Positions 15,101-30,100 of a DNA stretch of 64,000 nucleotides are shown here, in pieces. Below the pieces are notes generated by a model. It made no database searches. It saw nothing but the letters and a program-made list of their open reading frames with translations, and had not been told where the DNA came from. The stretch is from NCBI GenBank assembly GCA_035610835.1, contig CM069452.1, positions 23,937,121-24,001,120 of the forward strand, read 5' to 3'. The first letter of the stretch is position 1. Every line of letters starts with the position of its first letter. A program made the translations under genes and the position numbers. The stretch comes from Ophiura sarsii. Its lineage: Eukaryota; Echinodermata; Ophiuroidea; Amphilepidida; Ophiuridae.

Positions 15101-18100
15101 ATTAGCAATGATAAAAAAGGATAGAAAGAAGATATCGTCACTGTCTGTCAAAACCTCTTATGTTTTGCTGGCCATTCAACATGTATAAAGTAAAACCTGC
15201 CAAACGGTTATGCATAGGAAGTCTTTCTTTATACATGTTCAGGGCAAAAGCACTTCCCTTGAATATGTTTGGAGCAGACTGCCCAAAAGTTTAGGTTAAA
15301 AATTCAGGTAATGTGAAAGCTAACATTAACCAATAAATGTCAAAATATGTAAGATCAAACCGATCGCTCTTTTATGATTATTATCCAAACTTTGATCAAA
15401 CTATCAAGTGGGAATCATCCTGTAATAAAATCATATTTGTTGTTTTTCTCTTCAGGGCTTTACTGAATTCTCCATTGAAGGTAGTGATGACTACAATGGT
15501 GTCATAGGTTTCCATGTTGAGTCCATGGAGGTGGTTGTATATGAAGACATCAATCCTACAATAGAGTTAACATTAGACAGAGGAGATGCTTATTTTGATC
15601 AAGTTATGGTAAGTGTCAAGAGATCACCCTACCTAGGCATGATATTTTGTAGATAGAAATCGGAAAGTAGATATTTTTCATTCTCAAATGTAGATATTTG
15701 TTCCTAAATTTGCATTTATTTAGCTAAATTTTAAAATCAATTTAACACAATAGTCTGCTGTTTTTTAATTTTTCAAGGAATTTCACAGTTTTTTCACCTG
15801 ATATGAATATCATGCCTGCCTACTTTTCAAATCTATTGAATATATAAAAAAAGGGGTTTGTGAAATTTGCTCGCTAGGCATAAGGGATATCTTATGAATA
15901 TTCCATGACAAAATATTTTGATACACAAAAGTTTCGCCGTATTTAGTTACATTTCATCTTGATTCAGCTTTTTTGATATGTGAATGGTTGCAAGGAGAAT
16001 GTGAAACTTCGGTACATAATGTAAAAGTGGAAATTTTCGTGTGTGTAATTTTTTGCGCTTTGCACATTTTGAATAATTTTGCTTGTTTTTAATTTTGCAA
16101 TTTTTAGCTTCCGTCCATAGATCTACATACAAAATAAATATTTATTTGTGCATTTTTATTTTTGCGCTTCATGATTTTAGTGCGAAAAGCGTGAAAATAA
16201 ATGTAGCGCAAACATTTTCACTTTTACAGTATAGATGGTGTGACCGGTGACGTAGTGCCCGGCAGTATGTGTGCGCACCTACAGGGAATGTGCTTTAATT
16301 CACACTTGATTGATCATTACTTACCATGCTTACGGTGTAATAGTGCAGTAGTCATGGTCTGCATCCCTAAGCACAATGAGAGACCAGGTACTAAATCTGG
16401 TTGCCCGGCAGTATGCGTACGCACCATAAGGGCATGTGCTTTTAAAATTGGTGCTCAGTGATGTGTGTTTTGCTTTCGAATAGTATGTATGCAGTAGTCA
16501 TGGACTAGTACCTCTAACATGTCTTTAGACCAGGCGCTAATCAATTTGTAAACACTACTGATGTAAACAACGGTCACCTCATCTATATGACCATTAGACT
16601 TGGTACTTTATTATTAAGAGTCTGTTTTGAAGAATTGCTACCACATTCCACAATGTCATCATTACTGCAGATTACAGGCCTCTGAATGATGTCACCAATA
16701 TGAATTCACTACCGTATATGGTTTCAAATATTGTTCTCTTTATAATATAATAATGTTACAAACTCAATGCTAGATAAATTGATAAGTTAGACTAATACTT
16801 GAACTTACATTTTACAACTGCTACGCTGAGTGTGAAACCATCACACTTCATCAGGCAACTGACCCACTGATGATGATAGGTCACACGATGGATGAAGACT
16901 GCTTGGAATACCCTAAGGGACCGGTCCCAGGTGTGATTGCTGAAATCATAGTCCTCCTGACTTGTTCAAAGAAGGTCGCTCAACCCTCTCCCAGATGGCT
17001 TCTTTCACTCCTCGTTCGTGCCACTTAAAGGGGCATTAAGAGATGTGGTGGAGGCAGCGCCCTCAATTACAAAAATATATGATAAAAACTGGGATTTGTA
17101 TATTTTTACAATTGTATTACATGAACTTACACCTATAAGGATTAAGAAAAATGAGCCCTCTTTGTACAACAAAACGTTGATTCAAAAATGCTGGTAGAGC
17201 CGCAACCAGCATTTTGCATGGTTAAGGGTGGTATTCCAACATATTTTAAAACATTTTTTTAATCAAGTTTTGCTGGTGGTTTTTTTTAGCAGAAACAACA
17301 ATAATGGCAATTTTTAATGTTCATCTTGAATTCTGAAGTAAATTTAATAAAATTTAAAAAATTCAACATGACATTGTGTCACTTTAACCTCCTGATCAAG
17401 GATTAAGACATCCTCAAACTCAAAATTATGACCAATGCTAGATATTTTGCAATGATCAAATTATCATTTTACTGTTTCCTATTTTGCTTTAAATGTCATT
17501 CCTTGGTTTATACTAGCAACTTCTGTTAATATCTGTAATCTTAGTACTATATTTAGAGTCTGTTTTGAAGAATTGCTACCACATTCCACAATGTCATCAT
17601 TACTGCAGATTACAGGCCTCTGAATGATGTCACCAATATGAATTCACTACCGTATATGGTTTCAAATATTGTTCTCTTTATAATATAATAATGTTACAAA
17701 CTCAATGCTAGATAAATTGATAAGTTAGACTAATACTTGAACTTACATTTTACAACTGCTACGCTGCGTGTGAAACCATCACACTTCATCAGGCAACTGA
17801 CCCACTGATGATGATAGGTCACACGATGGATGAAGATTGCTTGGAATACCCTAAGGGATCGGTCTCAGGTGTGATTGCTGAAATCATAGTCCTCCTGACT
17901 TGTTCAAAGAAGGTCGCTCAACCCTCTCCCAGATGGCTTCTTTCACTTCTCGTTCATGCCACTTAACCTCCTGATCAAGGATTATGACATCCTCAAACTC
18001 AAAATTATGACCAATGCTAGATATTTTGCAATAATCAAATTATCATTTTACTTTTAATTAAAAAAATCATTTGTCTCAAAGCTCCCGCGCGCGTTAGTTT

Positions 18101-21100
18101 ATTGATGCGCATTAGAAAAACAAAAATCTTAAAAAATCTTTTTTTTAATTCTTTTTTTTAATTTTTTTTTTTTTCAAAAAAAAAAAAATCCCAAAATGTC
18201 ACCGATTTGTCAGATTTTCATTGATCACATAATTTTAAATATACAAAAGGTCACTTTTACAAGGATTTCAATATTTTATATTTAAAAAAAAAATTAAAAA
18301 AACTTTAAAAAAACCGCATTAGGTTTTGAAGAGCTTTGAGACAAAAGATTTTTTTAATATTAATTATATGTCATTCCTTGGTTTATACTAGCAACTTTTG
18401 TTAACATCTGTATCCATAATATGCTTTCTTTTTTCTATTTCTTTTATTGACACAGAAAGTTGAGGTATATACATATATATAGATTGCATGCAATAAAGCA
18501 TGAATTTTACTCATAATTTCACAGTATTTTTTCACAGGAGAATTATCGCATTATTCATCAAATCTGAATTGCATTGTGGGTAATAGATAATAGGGCACAA
18601 TTTTATTCATTTGTATTGATATTTGGTGTTCATTTCATTTCTGCACATGACACAATCGGTTGCACCAATGAATGAAGGCTTACACTAGCCAATTTCATGT
18701 ATTTTTGTACATTTTCATTAAGTATAAATTTGAATTTAGTCGTTTACTTCTAAACTTGGCAAATACATTATGGTTTCAATGGCACAAGAAGTTGGTTGAA
18801 AATGTGGGACTGTTTTGAAGATTCTAATTTTATTTCAATGGTGTGGATGTTCAACACTTCATATTGCAATGAGTGGTTGATGCGTTCATATATTGTATCA
18901 TGCTACACAATTTTCTGAGAATTAAAAACAAAACAAAATTGGAGATTCAAAAATGTATACTTGCCAATGTGGATTTACTTTTAGACAACCTTTTGTTCAA
19001 ATTACTTTTTTTATTAGCAAATATATTAAAGGAGGTGTCCTGCAAGCACAACATTGTGCATTATATGTTAGAAAAATAATTATCAAGCCCAAATTACGTA
19101 GTTATATAGAACAAAACATCATACTTATTATAGAAACAAATCAACACTGCCATCTCTCAACATGCAATTTTTAAAATTTCGCGGCGTTTGAAGGTCCCTG
19201 TATCAATGAAGTCATAGTTATACAATGCACTTGCACAAATTTGAGCACCAATAACCATGACGTCATTGATACCGGGAATTTTGATCACCACGATTTTTAA
19301 AAATTGCATGTTGAGAGATGGCAGTTTTTATTTGTTTCTATAATAAGTATGATGTTTTGTTCTATATAACTACCTAATTTGGGCTTGATAATTATTTTTC
19401 TAACATATAATGCACAATTTTGTGCTTGCTGGACACCTCCTTTAAAGATGAGTACACCTGAGTTCCTTTGCAACCCAAACCCTGAATCTCCAACATTTTG
19501 TATTATTTATTTTTTTGGTGCATGAGCATATCAATTATCTCTACATTTACTCATACAGCACATCAAAGGAAGCACACATGTGTGCAACACTGTTAGCCAA
19601 TATAGGTAACAATACCTCAGCACATTCAAGTTCACAGACTCCATCATAAATATTAGGGGATCGACTTGAGTCTATTATGAAACAAACAAACAAATAAACA
19701 AACAAAAACAAAATCCTATAGCTTGGTTCTAGGGGATTTTCAAGTCATAAATCATGCACATTTTAATTTTAATGAGTTCTGTAAGCAGACGAAAATAGAA
19801 TATGACATTACAAGAAAAAATAGGTATGCTAAAATCTCCAGCAACTGGTGACTTCATAAAGGATGATATGGTGTGAGGGTAACATTTAAAAGCAGTAGTC
19901 ATCCAGACTCAAAGTGTTGATAAAGGTGAATTATAGATAATGGACATGGTAATTGCAGTGTGCAATCTCCTACTGGATAAATTAATGGTGACTACTTCAA
20001 TTACTTGTTAGGCTGCAAGCTATAGTTTAATCAGTTCCAAATTGGCGATAATATTCGGTTTTGATCTCTCTGCATGCAAAAGTAATCCAAGCTTATCATG
20101 AAATTATGGTTACATGCACACGGTTTTGGGTGCATGCACGTGTCACGCATATAATGCATAGTCCGCTTGTTGCCTTCAGTGCTCCCGCGTCCTTCTGTAT
20201 ACATTCGCTGCTGTAAGAAGACTTTGCCAATTTGGAATTGATCAAACTATAGATGTCATAAAAGTGGTAAATGTTCTCTATGAGTATGAAGTAGAAGATT
20301 TCATGAATTTGCATCTGATATCCCCTCATAAACTTGTCAATTTGGAGAGATCGATATACTTTCATATATCACTTCAAGAGACCTCTGTGAATGACAAAAC
20401 AACCACAGTGCACTTTCAGCTGCCATTGTCAGTGAAACACAACACTTAATTATAAACCGATTTCTATTTGTACCCAGGTTGAATGGCACGCTACGTACAG
20501 TCGTACTGGTGACATCAGTGAAGATGGAGACCTATATGATCAACTGGAGGAAGTGGAAGGCATTGTGGAATGTGATGCTGGACAAAGGATGTGTCAACTC
20601 TCTATCACACTCAAGCAAGACGAGGTATGGTGGACTTGGGAATTCATCCAGTATATCATTTTTTTAAATTTCAAAAAAATTAGTTGTGTTGCCCTCAAAG
20701 TGCCAAAAATCTTGAAGTCTGGTCTGTCGGTCAATTTTCATTTTCATTTTTTTCCCTTCTTTTTTGATGACAGATATTACTGTCAGACCGTAGTTCATGA
20801 CAAGACAAAATTGGTAAATGTCAATTTGACTTATGTTTCTTAAGTGATAATAGTTGTAAATAGTTAATAAATTGTTCAAGCAAACTTATTCATTTGAAGC
20901 AGAAAATAGTAATATTTTGACAAATTGGGTAAAATTTAAATCTTACAACAACAAAAAAGGAAAATAGGGTCCGTCGCAAAGGGCAACACAAAAATAATGT
21001 TGTTCTAATGAAACTCACACAGGCATTAAATATGCTTCAAAAGCTCATTTGGTTTTTTTAAAGTTTTAACATTATAAACATTTGTGTTTAATGGTGAAAA

Positions 21101-24100
21101 TCTAACAATAACATCTCTCTCTTTTTCATTACACAGGAGCCAGAGTTTAGCAAATCTTTCTTTGTTGAATTGATTGGTGCTCAGCCTGGTGCCTCTTTGG
21201 ATCCAAATAGAAAGATTGCTGACATCACCATGGCTGATAGTGACTATCCCTATGGGCTCATGAAATTCACTACAGACACACGGTGAGTTTGGATTTGTCA
21301 TTTTATTTGGTTTCTTTAAAGGTCCCAAAATATCAAATAATTTGCCTTAAATGTCTATAAATAAAACATTATTTAGAGAATAAAGGTATTGTTTTTAGAG
21401 TGTACCCATGTTATATTGTCCGACATAAATGTGGACAGAGTATTATTTTATGCGGAGTTGTTCTACCATCCACATTTCTGTCAAACAATATAGCACATGT
21501 ACGCTCTTAAACAGTCATAGAGCCTACTTCAGACATCTGTTAAAATTAGTACCTTTTATGGCCCACATTTGTCAACTTTTACTCTGTCATATAACCCACA
21601 AACATTCCATCCGATCCCGTGCGGTGAGTACACCATGCGTCACCGTATGTAAAGCGCATTAAGGCGCAATGTAGAAGTGCGCGTTATGGAACCTAACTAT
21701 AGTGAGTGTGATCACGCTAATTAATGTACGCCATGTTATATTGTCTCATATAAATGTCGCTGATTTCTCTGAGAACCAATGAGAATTGCTTAAACTTTCT
21801 TAACTGTTTAAGAATGTCTGTTAATTAGAATATTTCCAACATGCATTAAGCACATAAGAAATAAAATAACTACTTTATATGTCATTGTGTGACACACAAC
21901 TTTACAGAATGAATTGGTGATGTTATGATGTAAGTGGTTGTGTATGTTGTTTGATAGAGAGAAGGCAACTTGCATGTTTGAAATACACTTTGATTAAAAT
22001 ATATATATAAAGAAATACTTGTATTAAGTTAAATCGATCTTGTTAATAAATCCAATTTATTATTCATTACTTCTTCAGGGTCCAATCAGTTGATTTGGAC
22101 ACGGAGCGTGTTACAGTAAACGTGGAGCGTATCGGTGGTAGTTCCCTAGACCTCACTGTGTCGTGGACTACCGATGAATTAGCCAGACCTACTGATATAG
22201 CCGGCGTAACGATGCATCCTGCCAGGCCGGGAGCAGATTTTGCACAGAAAGCTGGAGTATTGGAGTTTTCACAAGGAATGGTAAGTTTGTGTGTTTTTAA
22301 ATATTAATTCCCTCTTTGAAGAATATTTATGAAAATTGTGCTATTTTTCACTATAAAATCTTGTAAACACAGTAGTTGCTCTTTACCCTCAACTTTTATG
22401 CTAAATCCATCAATTACTAGAAAGTTAACACACAGTTCTTGTGAGCATGTGTGGCCTAGCAGAATCAGCGCTAGATTCAAAATCATAAGGTTGCGAGTTG
22501 GAGCCCCGCTAGGACCAACGTGTTTATATCCTTGGGCAAGGTATTTAGTCTCAATTGCTTCGTCCACCCAAGCGAAAATTGGGTAGCTGCTATCATCTAA
22601 AAGTGCGCCTAGCCGGCTGCCAGATAGATGATGTAAATGGGAGCGATAATAATTAGCCAATGTAAAGCGCTTTGAGACGGTGTTCCACACTGTGTAAAGC
22701 GCTATATAAAAACCGACTATTATTATTATTATTATTCTATACATCTGATCAATTTATAACCTATATTGTTACCACAGAGGCGTACTACCATTGATATTGT
22801 ACTACTACCAGACACAACTCCATCATCAGAACTATTTCCAAAACAGTTCCATGTTCAGCTTTATGACGCGACTAATGGAGCTAGGTGAGTGTCTTATTGG
22901 AAAATTATTTCAACTCTTTTTTTGTGTTGCTTAAATGTTAGCATTTATTTTGTTTTCAGCCCAATAAGAAATGTAATGTTTTCTGTTTTTTCACTGCCAT
23001 ATTTAAGACTAGAAACAGTTTCAGGCTCATTTTGTAATTTGTGACCAGCCAATATAAACGCTCGCTCTTCGACATCTCCATAAACACCAAAGTGCACAAG
23101 TCACTTGAAACACAATTGTGTATTTCACTTAATAAAAATGTACACACACAGATTCAAAGTTTAAAGAGCATGTACATTATTTAATTAGTTTATTAAATAA
23201 AGATGCAATAATGACATATGTTGTTGGTGTGTAATTCTGTAGCATACATGAGGAATTTGGCAGAGCTAATGTTACCATAGTGATTGATGAAAGGACAGCC
23301 GATGTATGGGACACATGGTATGATGCTATGACTGACACCAGTGATAACAACCTATATGGGTAAGATATGATATGCCTTGGCTTTTATTAGAGGGAAAAAC
23401 AACCTTGTTATCACCATAGACAGCGCTCCTGGAAAGATGTGTTCCACTCATATAAAACTTAAAGGCAAAGGCCCGCTCTGGCTAGTTCACCCAGGGTGAA
23501 CTAGCTTGTACCTGGACATTTAGTGACAGATGAAATAGAGTTAAGAATAAGATGGCGAAATATCAACCTTGAGATATTCCCAAAGGATCTGGTTGGTAAG
23601 AGTGGACCTAAAGGGTTTAAGTCCTGATGAAATATTTAGAAAGATCATAATCATCAATTACACAAATAAGTGAAGACAAAAATTGGTTAAACCAGAATTT
23701 GAACGGGCAATCTTAAATACCTTAAATTACCATTACACTTATATTCCTCACAACCTAAATATTTATCAAAGCTGACCAAACTTCTCCTTCAATTAATTTT
23801 CTGATGATCTGAATGCTGTTATTCTATTACGTGTTTGTATCAGGTAAGGTAGTTGATATTTTTCAATTTCTGAATATTGATGTAATTCCTTTTTGTTTTT
23901 ATGCAGCATCCTACAAGATATCACTAGACACATCAGGACAGAGATGACTACAGAACAGTTAGCTGTAATCACAGACACACTAGACCTAATTATCATAGAG
24001 GGAGAAAACAGACAGTAAGTAACATAGTTTATGTAGTATTCTACAAGATATCACTAGACACATCAGAACAGAGATGACTACAGAACAGTTAGCTGTAATC

Positions 24101-27100
24101 ACAGACACACTAGACCTAATTATCATAGAGGGAGAAAACAGACAGTAAGTAACATAGTTTATCAACATTTATCAAAATTGAAAGTTTAAATAGATTGGAA
24201 GCATGTATCATTTAGGCAACAAAAAACACACATGTTCTACAGGTCCGACCAACACATTTTTTTTTCTTCTTCATTTAAGGATTTTGTTTGACACATTTTT
24301 TAAACGTTTTTGAAAATTAACGACCAACCGACCCTACCCGAGAGATCCGTTTGCCCGTAGAACAGGTTTGGGTTTTTTCGTCGCCTTTTTGATGAAGATC
24401 CCATGTCCTGCATGCTGTTCAACATAGCTCATCTGAGCCTCCTTGTTTTATGATGCCATTCAGGCAGAGGCTAGAAAATTACAAACACCTCTTTGAAAAA
24501 TATCTGGAAGTTCTCCGTGTATTTAATTTACAATATATTCAGTATTTTTGTGCCTTTATATGTCTTCTATCTCAAATTAAATATTGTCTATTCCCATATT
24601 TGTTGGCTAAAACAGACCTTCTGTAGAGGGTGGCAATCTTGTTACAACAGTATTGAGAAATCTTGCCTAAATGGCATGGAAGGAGATGTATTGACTCAAA
24701 GTGTAGACTTGTGCATTTTTGTTTTAACTTTATTTGTTTTCAAAAGACTAAAATTACATTTGAATTTGTTTTCTATCAGACTTGCAGCTGATATTCAGGA
24801 GGAGTTAATGAGCACATTTTGTGCTTTGATGGATCCAACCAGATCTGACACAAGGTGAGAGGAATTATTGGGAAATCATGATTTGCTTAGTCGGCAAAGT
24901 CACGATGCAGTATTATGTGTGTTTTCTGTGTGTGTACTGGCCTTTTGTCTCCAGTTTGTATGCCAGGAAGATATCAAAATGTCCCATTTTATCCACTTCC
25001 AAAGTTATACCCAGATTACCTATTGATATGTAGTTTGAAACTGTATTTTATATCTATATTAATGAAGCTTGACATTTGTGTAATCTCAACTTCGTCCAAG
25101 TTAACACTTTCCACGCGGCAGTCATCTGCAGACGACAGTTCCAAAATGTTCACAAAATGTTTCAAAAATGTCAAAATTATTGAATTTCATCACTATATTT
25201 GGAATCGCCATGAGAAATGCATCAAGATAAGTACAAACATGCCTAGTATTGGTTCAGTAATCCTTGAGACAGACTTTGAAAGTTGGGAATGGTTTCTGAA
25301 AAATCTGTTTTGTATTTAGTTAAATTAATAACCTGTGTGGAAAGTGTAAGTGTCTAATTTCTACTTCAACTTCTTTTCTCTACTCTGTTGTTGTACAAGT
25401 GCAACTGATGCCCCTTACTACTTAATATTAATCTACACAAACGTATAACACATATTTTCTGAACTCTATTCTCCATACACAGAGGTGCTTATGAGCTAGC
25501 CAAGTTATTCATCAAGTTTGCCTATACCCTGGTGACTGACTTTGAATGTGAGACAACAGAGCGTCGTACATTGCAGTGTGGTGACCTGGCCCTGGTGGAA
25601 GCGGCAAGATGGCTTCCAGAACAAATCAATGGACAAGAGTTTTTTGGACGGTGAGTAGAAAAAGGAGAAGAAAAATGTGTGTGGTGTGCCCCAATCTTAG
25701 TCATTGTCTTGTTTTTATTTTAAAATATTATAGTGATGAGAACAGATAGTAAATGAGATAGTGTTCTAGATTATTAGGGTCATCTATCTTTCCAGAAAGC
25801 TCCACCCATCTGGGTAGCATTGAAAAACAAGCAATAATAATGGAATAATTTCTTGATATGTATGTCATGACACAAAAAATCAATAAATCACGAGCTAGCA
25901 CACCAGAGTAATAATTTGTAAAATGGTTTAAAACAGTCAGGTAACCTTTCACTTACTTACTGTCTGTATAAAATTGTGTGATCTCATGATTACACAAACA
26001 TGGCATATTTTATTGGGACACACTGTAAAATATGATTTATCCAAAACCTGCCAATTTTCTGGATACCAACAATTATTGATGTACATGATTAAACCAACGT
26101 ATTTTTACAGCCATATAATCACAAACGAATGTAGAATGTGAATGAAATTATCACGCAATTGCCAAATAACAACATTTTAAAGTTCGCACACACGTGAGTA
26201 TAGTAGAATTTGATGAAATTATATCTCTGAAAATCTCACGAAATCTGCCTCAAATGTATGCATCCTTGAATATAAACTAGCCACATATGATCACAAATAT
26301 TTACTCGGTTTGTACTTTGATTGAAATGTGTTAATGATTAAACCGATAAAATAATTGAAACTGTCCACCATTTAAAGGTAGATGACCCGATCACATTTTC
26401 GTAACACAGAATTATTTCAAACATACGGAGATTTTCATATCATATGAAAGCTCGTATTTTTCTCATCATCATACTGAAATTTGACGGCCTAAATCGGTAT
26501 AATTACGGAGAAATCGATGAAATAACGTCGAATTACCGCGAATGGTGGTATACCACCGATATAGTTTGTGTACTACTCAATGGGTACAGTTCACAGCATC
26601 TTGTGCGTGTAAAATAAGAACCATTAGAGCTATGCAACTCAAACTTTGGAACACGACTTTTTTTAAGGATGACCTTTCATGTAGAATAGAAAACTTCAAG
26701 TTGAAAATCGAAATGTGATCGGGTCATCTACCTTTAAAACCTTGTATCTTATACCTTTGATGGTATAATCAGAAGATACATGTACAGGTCAAAATGGGAA
26801 ACAGGTTATTTCTTATTAACGGTGTGCTATATAGCGCCCTCACTAATTCAGACTGTCAAAGGGTATCGTTCCCGGGGAGGCATACGTTTTCTCGATCCCA
26901 TCACAATAATAATATCTGTCTTTTGTGTTGATCTTTTGCATATTTTTTAGATTTAGTGTTTAAAACTGGCTTAGAATAATGTTATTTAAAAGCACCATGG
27001 TTGGTAATGATCCCACATCAAATAAATGTAACACTTTGCTAGTGATGAAGACTAGAAATTAAAGACTGTAGCTATAGAAAGACACAAGCTAAGATTCTGA

Positions 27101-30100
27101 AGAAAATATTGCAATATAAAATAGGGGAATTTGACTGTGTATTTTCCAAAATGTATATGAAAACGGACAGAAAAAATAATACAAATTAGGAGTCATTTTC
27201 ACTTGTAAAATCTGAATGCCTTGATAAATTTTGATAAATTTTGTGTCATTTCAAAGCTTAGAAAATGCTTTGAGAACACATATAGTAAACTCAAAATTGA
27301 CTTCACCTGCAAGGTCCCCGTCCCCTTTTTGATGTACTGCACATATCACATATAGTCATAAACGTTTCATCCTTTTCACCTATTACAGGAGTGGCAACAC
27401 TTTCACCTTACCAGAAGACCTACTCGATATCACCCAGACAGGACAGGACTCTCCCAACCCTAGATGTGAGGATATACATTTCATTGAATACAGCAGTCAA
27501 CAATGGTTCTATGGTGATGGACAACCAGAGACATTGAATCAACAGGTTAGTCAAGCAAGCAGGATGAAAAATGTAACATTCTTTTATTATGGAAATGTAC
27601 TGTTTTCATTTCCTTTAGACCCTTTTTGAACATTTTAGTGTTATTTACAACATATTTTGATTGTTATATAATTCAGTTGAAATACATACATATCAAGGGC
27701 TCATAAACACAAGGCCTCATCTCCATTTTTTCAAAAATAAGATTTTGGTATCAAAATTTTCAGAAAGAAATTCTCTTTCCAGTAACACACAGCCTTATCT
27801 CCATAACACATTCCTTTCAAAGTTATAGCCAGTATCACAAGGCCTCATCTCCATCTCCCCAATGTGTTTAAAAATCTTCAATAGTCTTTTTCTCAAAATG
27901 GTTAAAATGGAGATAAGGCCTTGTGTTTCTGAGCCCTCGATATGTTTTCTTTAAAGGTCCCAAAATCTATCCTCTTTGATGTTGTTTCAAAGCTATAAAA
28001 ACGCTCCGTCACTCTTTATATTCAGTCAGTATTGAATTTCAAAACTTATCAATAGATTGGATTTGCCAATAACTAAACTAAGGCCTAAAAAAAAAAAGGT
28101 TTGATTGGCGTAACCCGACCGACCCTAAATACATCGCCGACCCTGAATATTTTTTATTATTTTGAGGGCCGGGGAAAAGAAAGAAAAATTTTTTTTATAA
28201 AAATTGAACAAAGTATTAAAGTTTTTGACTGTTTGCTTTCATTTTCGGCTATTTTAAGTCCCCATCGAAATGATATATTGTTGAACACAACAGTACTGTG
28301 CAATGTCTACACATAGCTCTAGTGTATTTAATTGCCGGGCAAAAATGTATCGTTGTGTTCAACGATGTGTTCAAAAGTAGGTGATTTAAAAAATAAAATA
28401 AAAAATAAAAATAAAAATAAATCCCGACCGACCTACCCTATTTGTTTTGGTCATGTTACGCCAATCAAACTTCTTTTTTTTTAAGGCCTAATAGCCACTC
28501 TCAATATATATATGTATCCATAACATGATTCATATTTTAGCCAAACACGATTCAAGTAATAGCAAAACTTTGAATTATTAAAAGTTTACAACTAGTTAAT
28601 TCATTGATATACCTCTCTGGGATAATGATGCAAGAAACCACCAATCTGGTATAACACTTTTATATGTACCACAAAGTGTGTTTAGTTTTTGACAATTCCG
28701 TAGTTATGTGAATCCTTCAGATAATCTCAGTGCGTGTGCGCATCAAAGGGGCAAAGTGCAATTTTCACCAGTCTAGTATAAAACTTGGAAAATGTTCCAA
28801 AAAGTGTCTTGTTTTTGACACTTTGCTATTTGATGTGAATTGTTCAGGTAATATCAGTTGGCATCAAAGGAGCCGAGTCTAATTTCACCAGCCTGTCAAC
28901 ACCAGTAGTATATCGTATCTATACAGAAGATGAAAGAGTAACACCAAAGGGGGCAAGCTGTATACTGTTTAATGGACCGTCTGAAAGATGGCTGCCAGAT
29001 CATTGTATGGTCAAGGTTAGTTTAAGAGTAAAACACTGAAATGTGATACAGCACTTATGTTTACTGTCTTATCAAACAAAATGTTAAATGTTGTGTAATT
29101 CTTATTCATTTTTGGAACATTTGTTTAAAAAACATCATTTTTCAAAACTTTTTAATTTAATTATTTTTTCCTCTTGAAAGTAATGCCTCATAATTACAAA
29201 GAAAACGTATGTCATTATTGCATCTTTCATAATGCACACACTTATAAAACTATCTATGTATGTGTTTGCCTCACCAAGAATTGAACCAGGGTTGACCACT
29301 GTATTATGTTAGTCATAGTGCAAAAACTTCTAGTATTTCCTAGCGTAAATACAAGTGGCGTCAATCATTCATTTACCAGGGACTTCCAATACCATACAAT
29401 ACAATACAGGAATAACCACTGTAATTAACACATCATTCAGAGCTGCCAACCATTCCTGATTCCGCAGAAGACTTCCTGAAAATGGATTGATATTCCCTTG
29501 TTAAAACTAATACATTTATCAATCTTCTTGATTTCCATAATTGGTTGCCCATAGGATTCTTTATAATTTGTAATATCTTCCTGATTCCTGTGCCAAATCT
29601 TCCTGATTGTAAGATGGTGGTGTCAGTAGCTCTGCATCATTATTTTCTTGTTTCTTTACAGTCTGCTGAAAATTAGGGACTCCCAATACCATTCAATACA
29701 ATACAGGAATAACCACTGTAATTAACACATCATTATTTTCTTGTTACTTTCCAGTCTGATGAAAATGACTACGTAGAGTGTGCCTGTACACATCTATCCG
29801 AGTATGGTGCCCAAGCAGAAACAGACAACCTGATTGGCTACAGCGCTTATGTTTATGCATCATGTTATGTTGCCATGGTAATTATAGCATATAGTTAATT
29901 CTAAAATAATTCATTGCCAATTTTGTTGTCTGTTTGGATTATACAAGAGGAATATGATAAAGCTTGTACTTGAAACAAAATAAGAAAGGTGTTGTGCCAA
30001 AGAGCATATCAATTTAGCCATAGGCAAACTATACAGTGGTATAATTTGGTGGATATGACAATGTGATGTAATAAAATAAGATTCCCCTTTTTAACTTTCC

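Larger units (their letters stand above)
16617..18413 (+). repeat. Two-copy tandem duplication in intron 22
   Basis: The segment starting agagtctgttttgaagaatt at 16617 is repeated starting at 17555 (offset 938 bp) with few differences. Copy 1 contains an extra 359 bp (17029-17387) missing from copy 2. Copy 2 contains an extra stretch at about 18054-18366 missing from copy 1. Both copies end with the block around cattccttggtttatactag. Confidence 0.85.
15609..20477 (+). other. ADGRV1 intron 22, 4.9 kb, repeat-filled
   Basis: No plus- or minus-strand gene is visible. The intron holds a mariner-type inverted-repeat element (16013-16231), a tandem duplication with two nested short elements (16617-18413), a TTAA-flanked foldback element (19026-19445) and a TA-flanked element (20021-20251). 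At 16240-16460 there is a short stretch with internal direct repeats around cccggcagtatg. Confidence 0.8.

Noticed and set aside
22440..22737. A true tRNA gene
   Set aside because: The A- and B-box-like parts are degenerate, no cloverleaf closes, and an L2-like tail with ATT repeats follows; it is a SINE.
22304..22744. 146-codon minus-strand frame as a gene
   Set aside because: It runs antisense through the SINE and its tail; the poly-Ile part is only the (ATT)n tail.
24015..24036. 22-bp intron between the duplicated exons
   Set aside because: Far below the size that spliceosomes can remove; both copies are unlikely in one mRNA.
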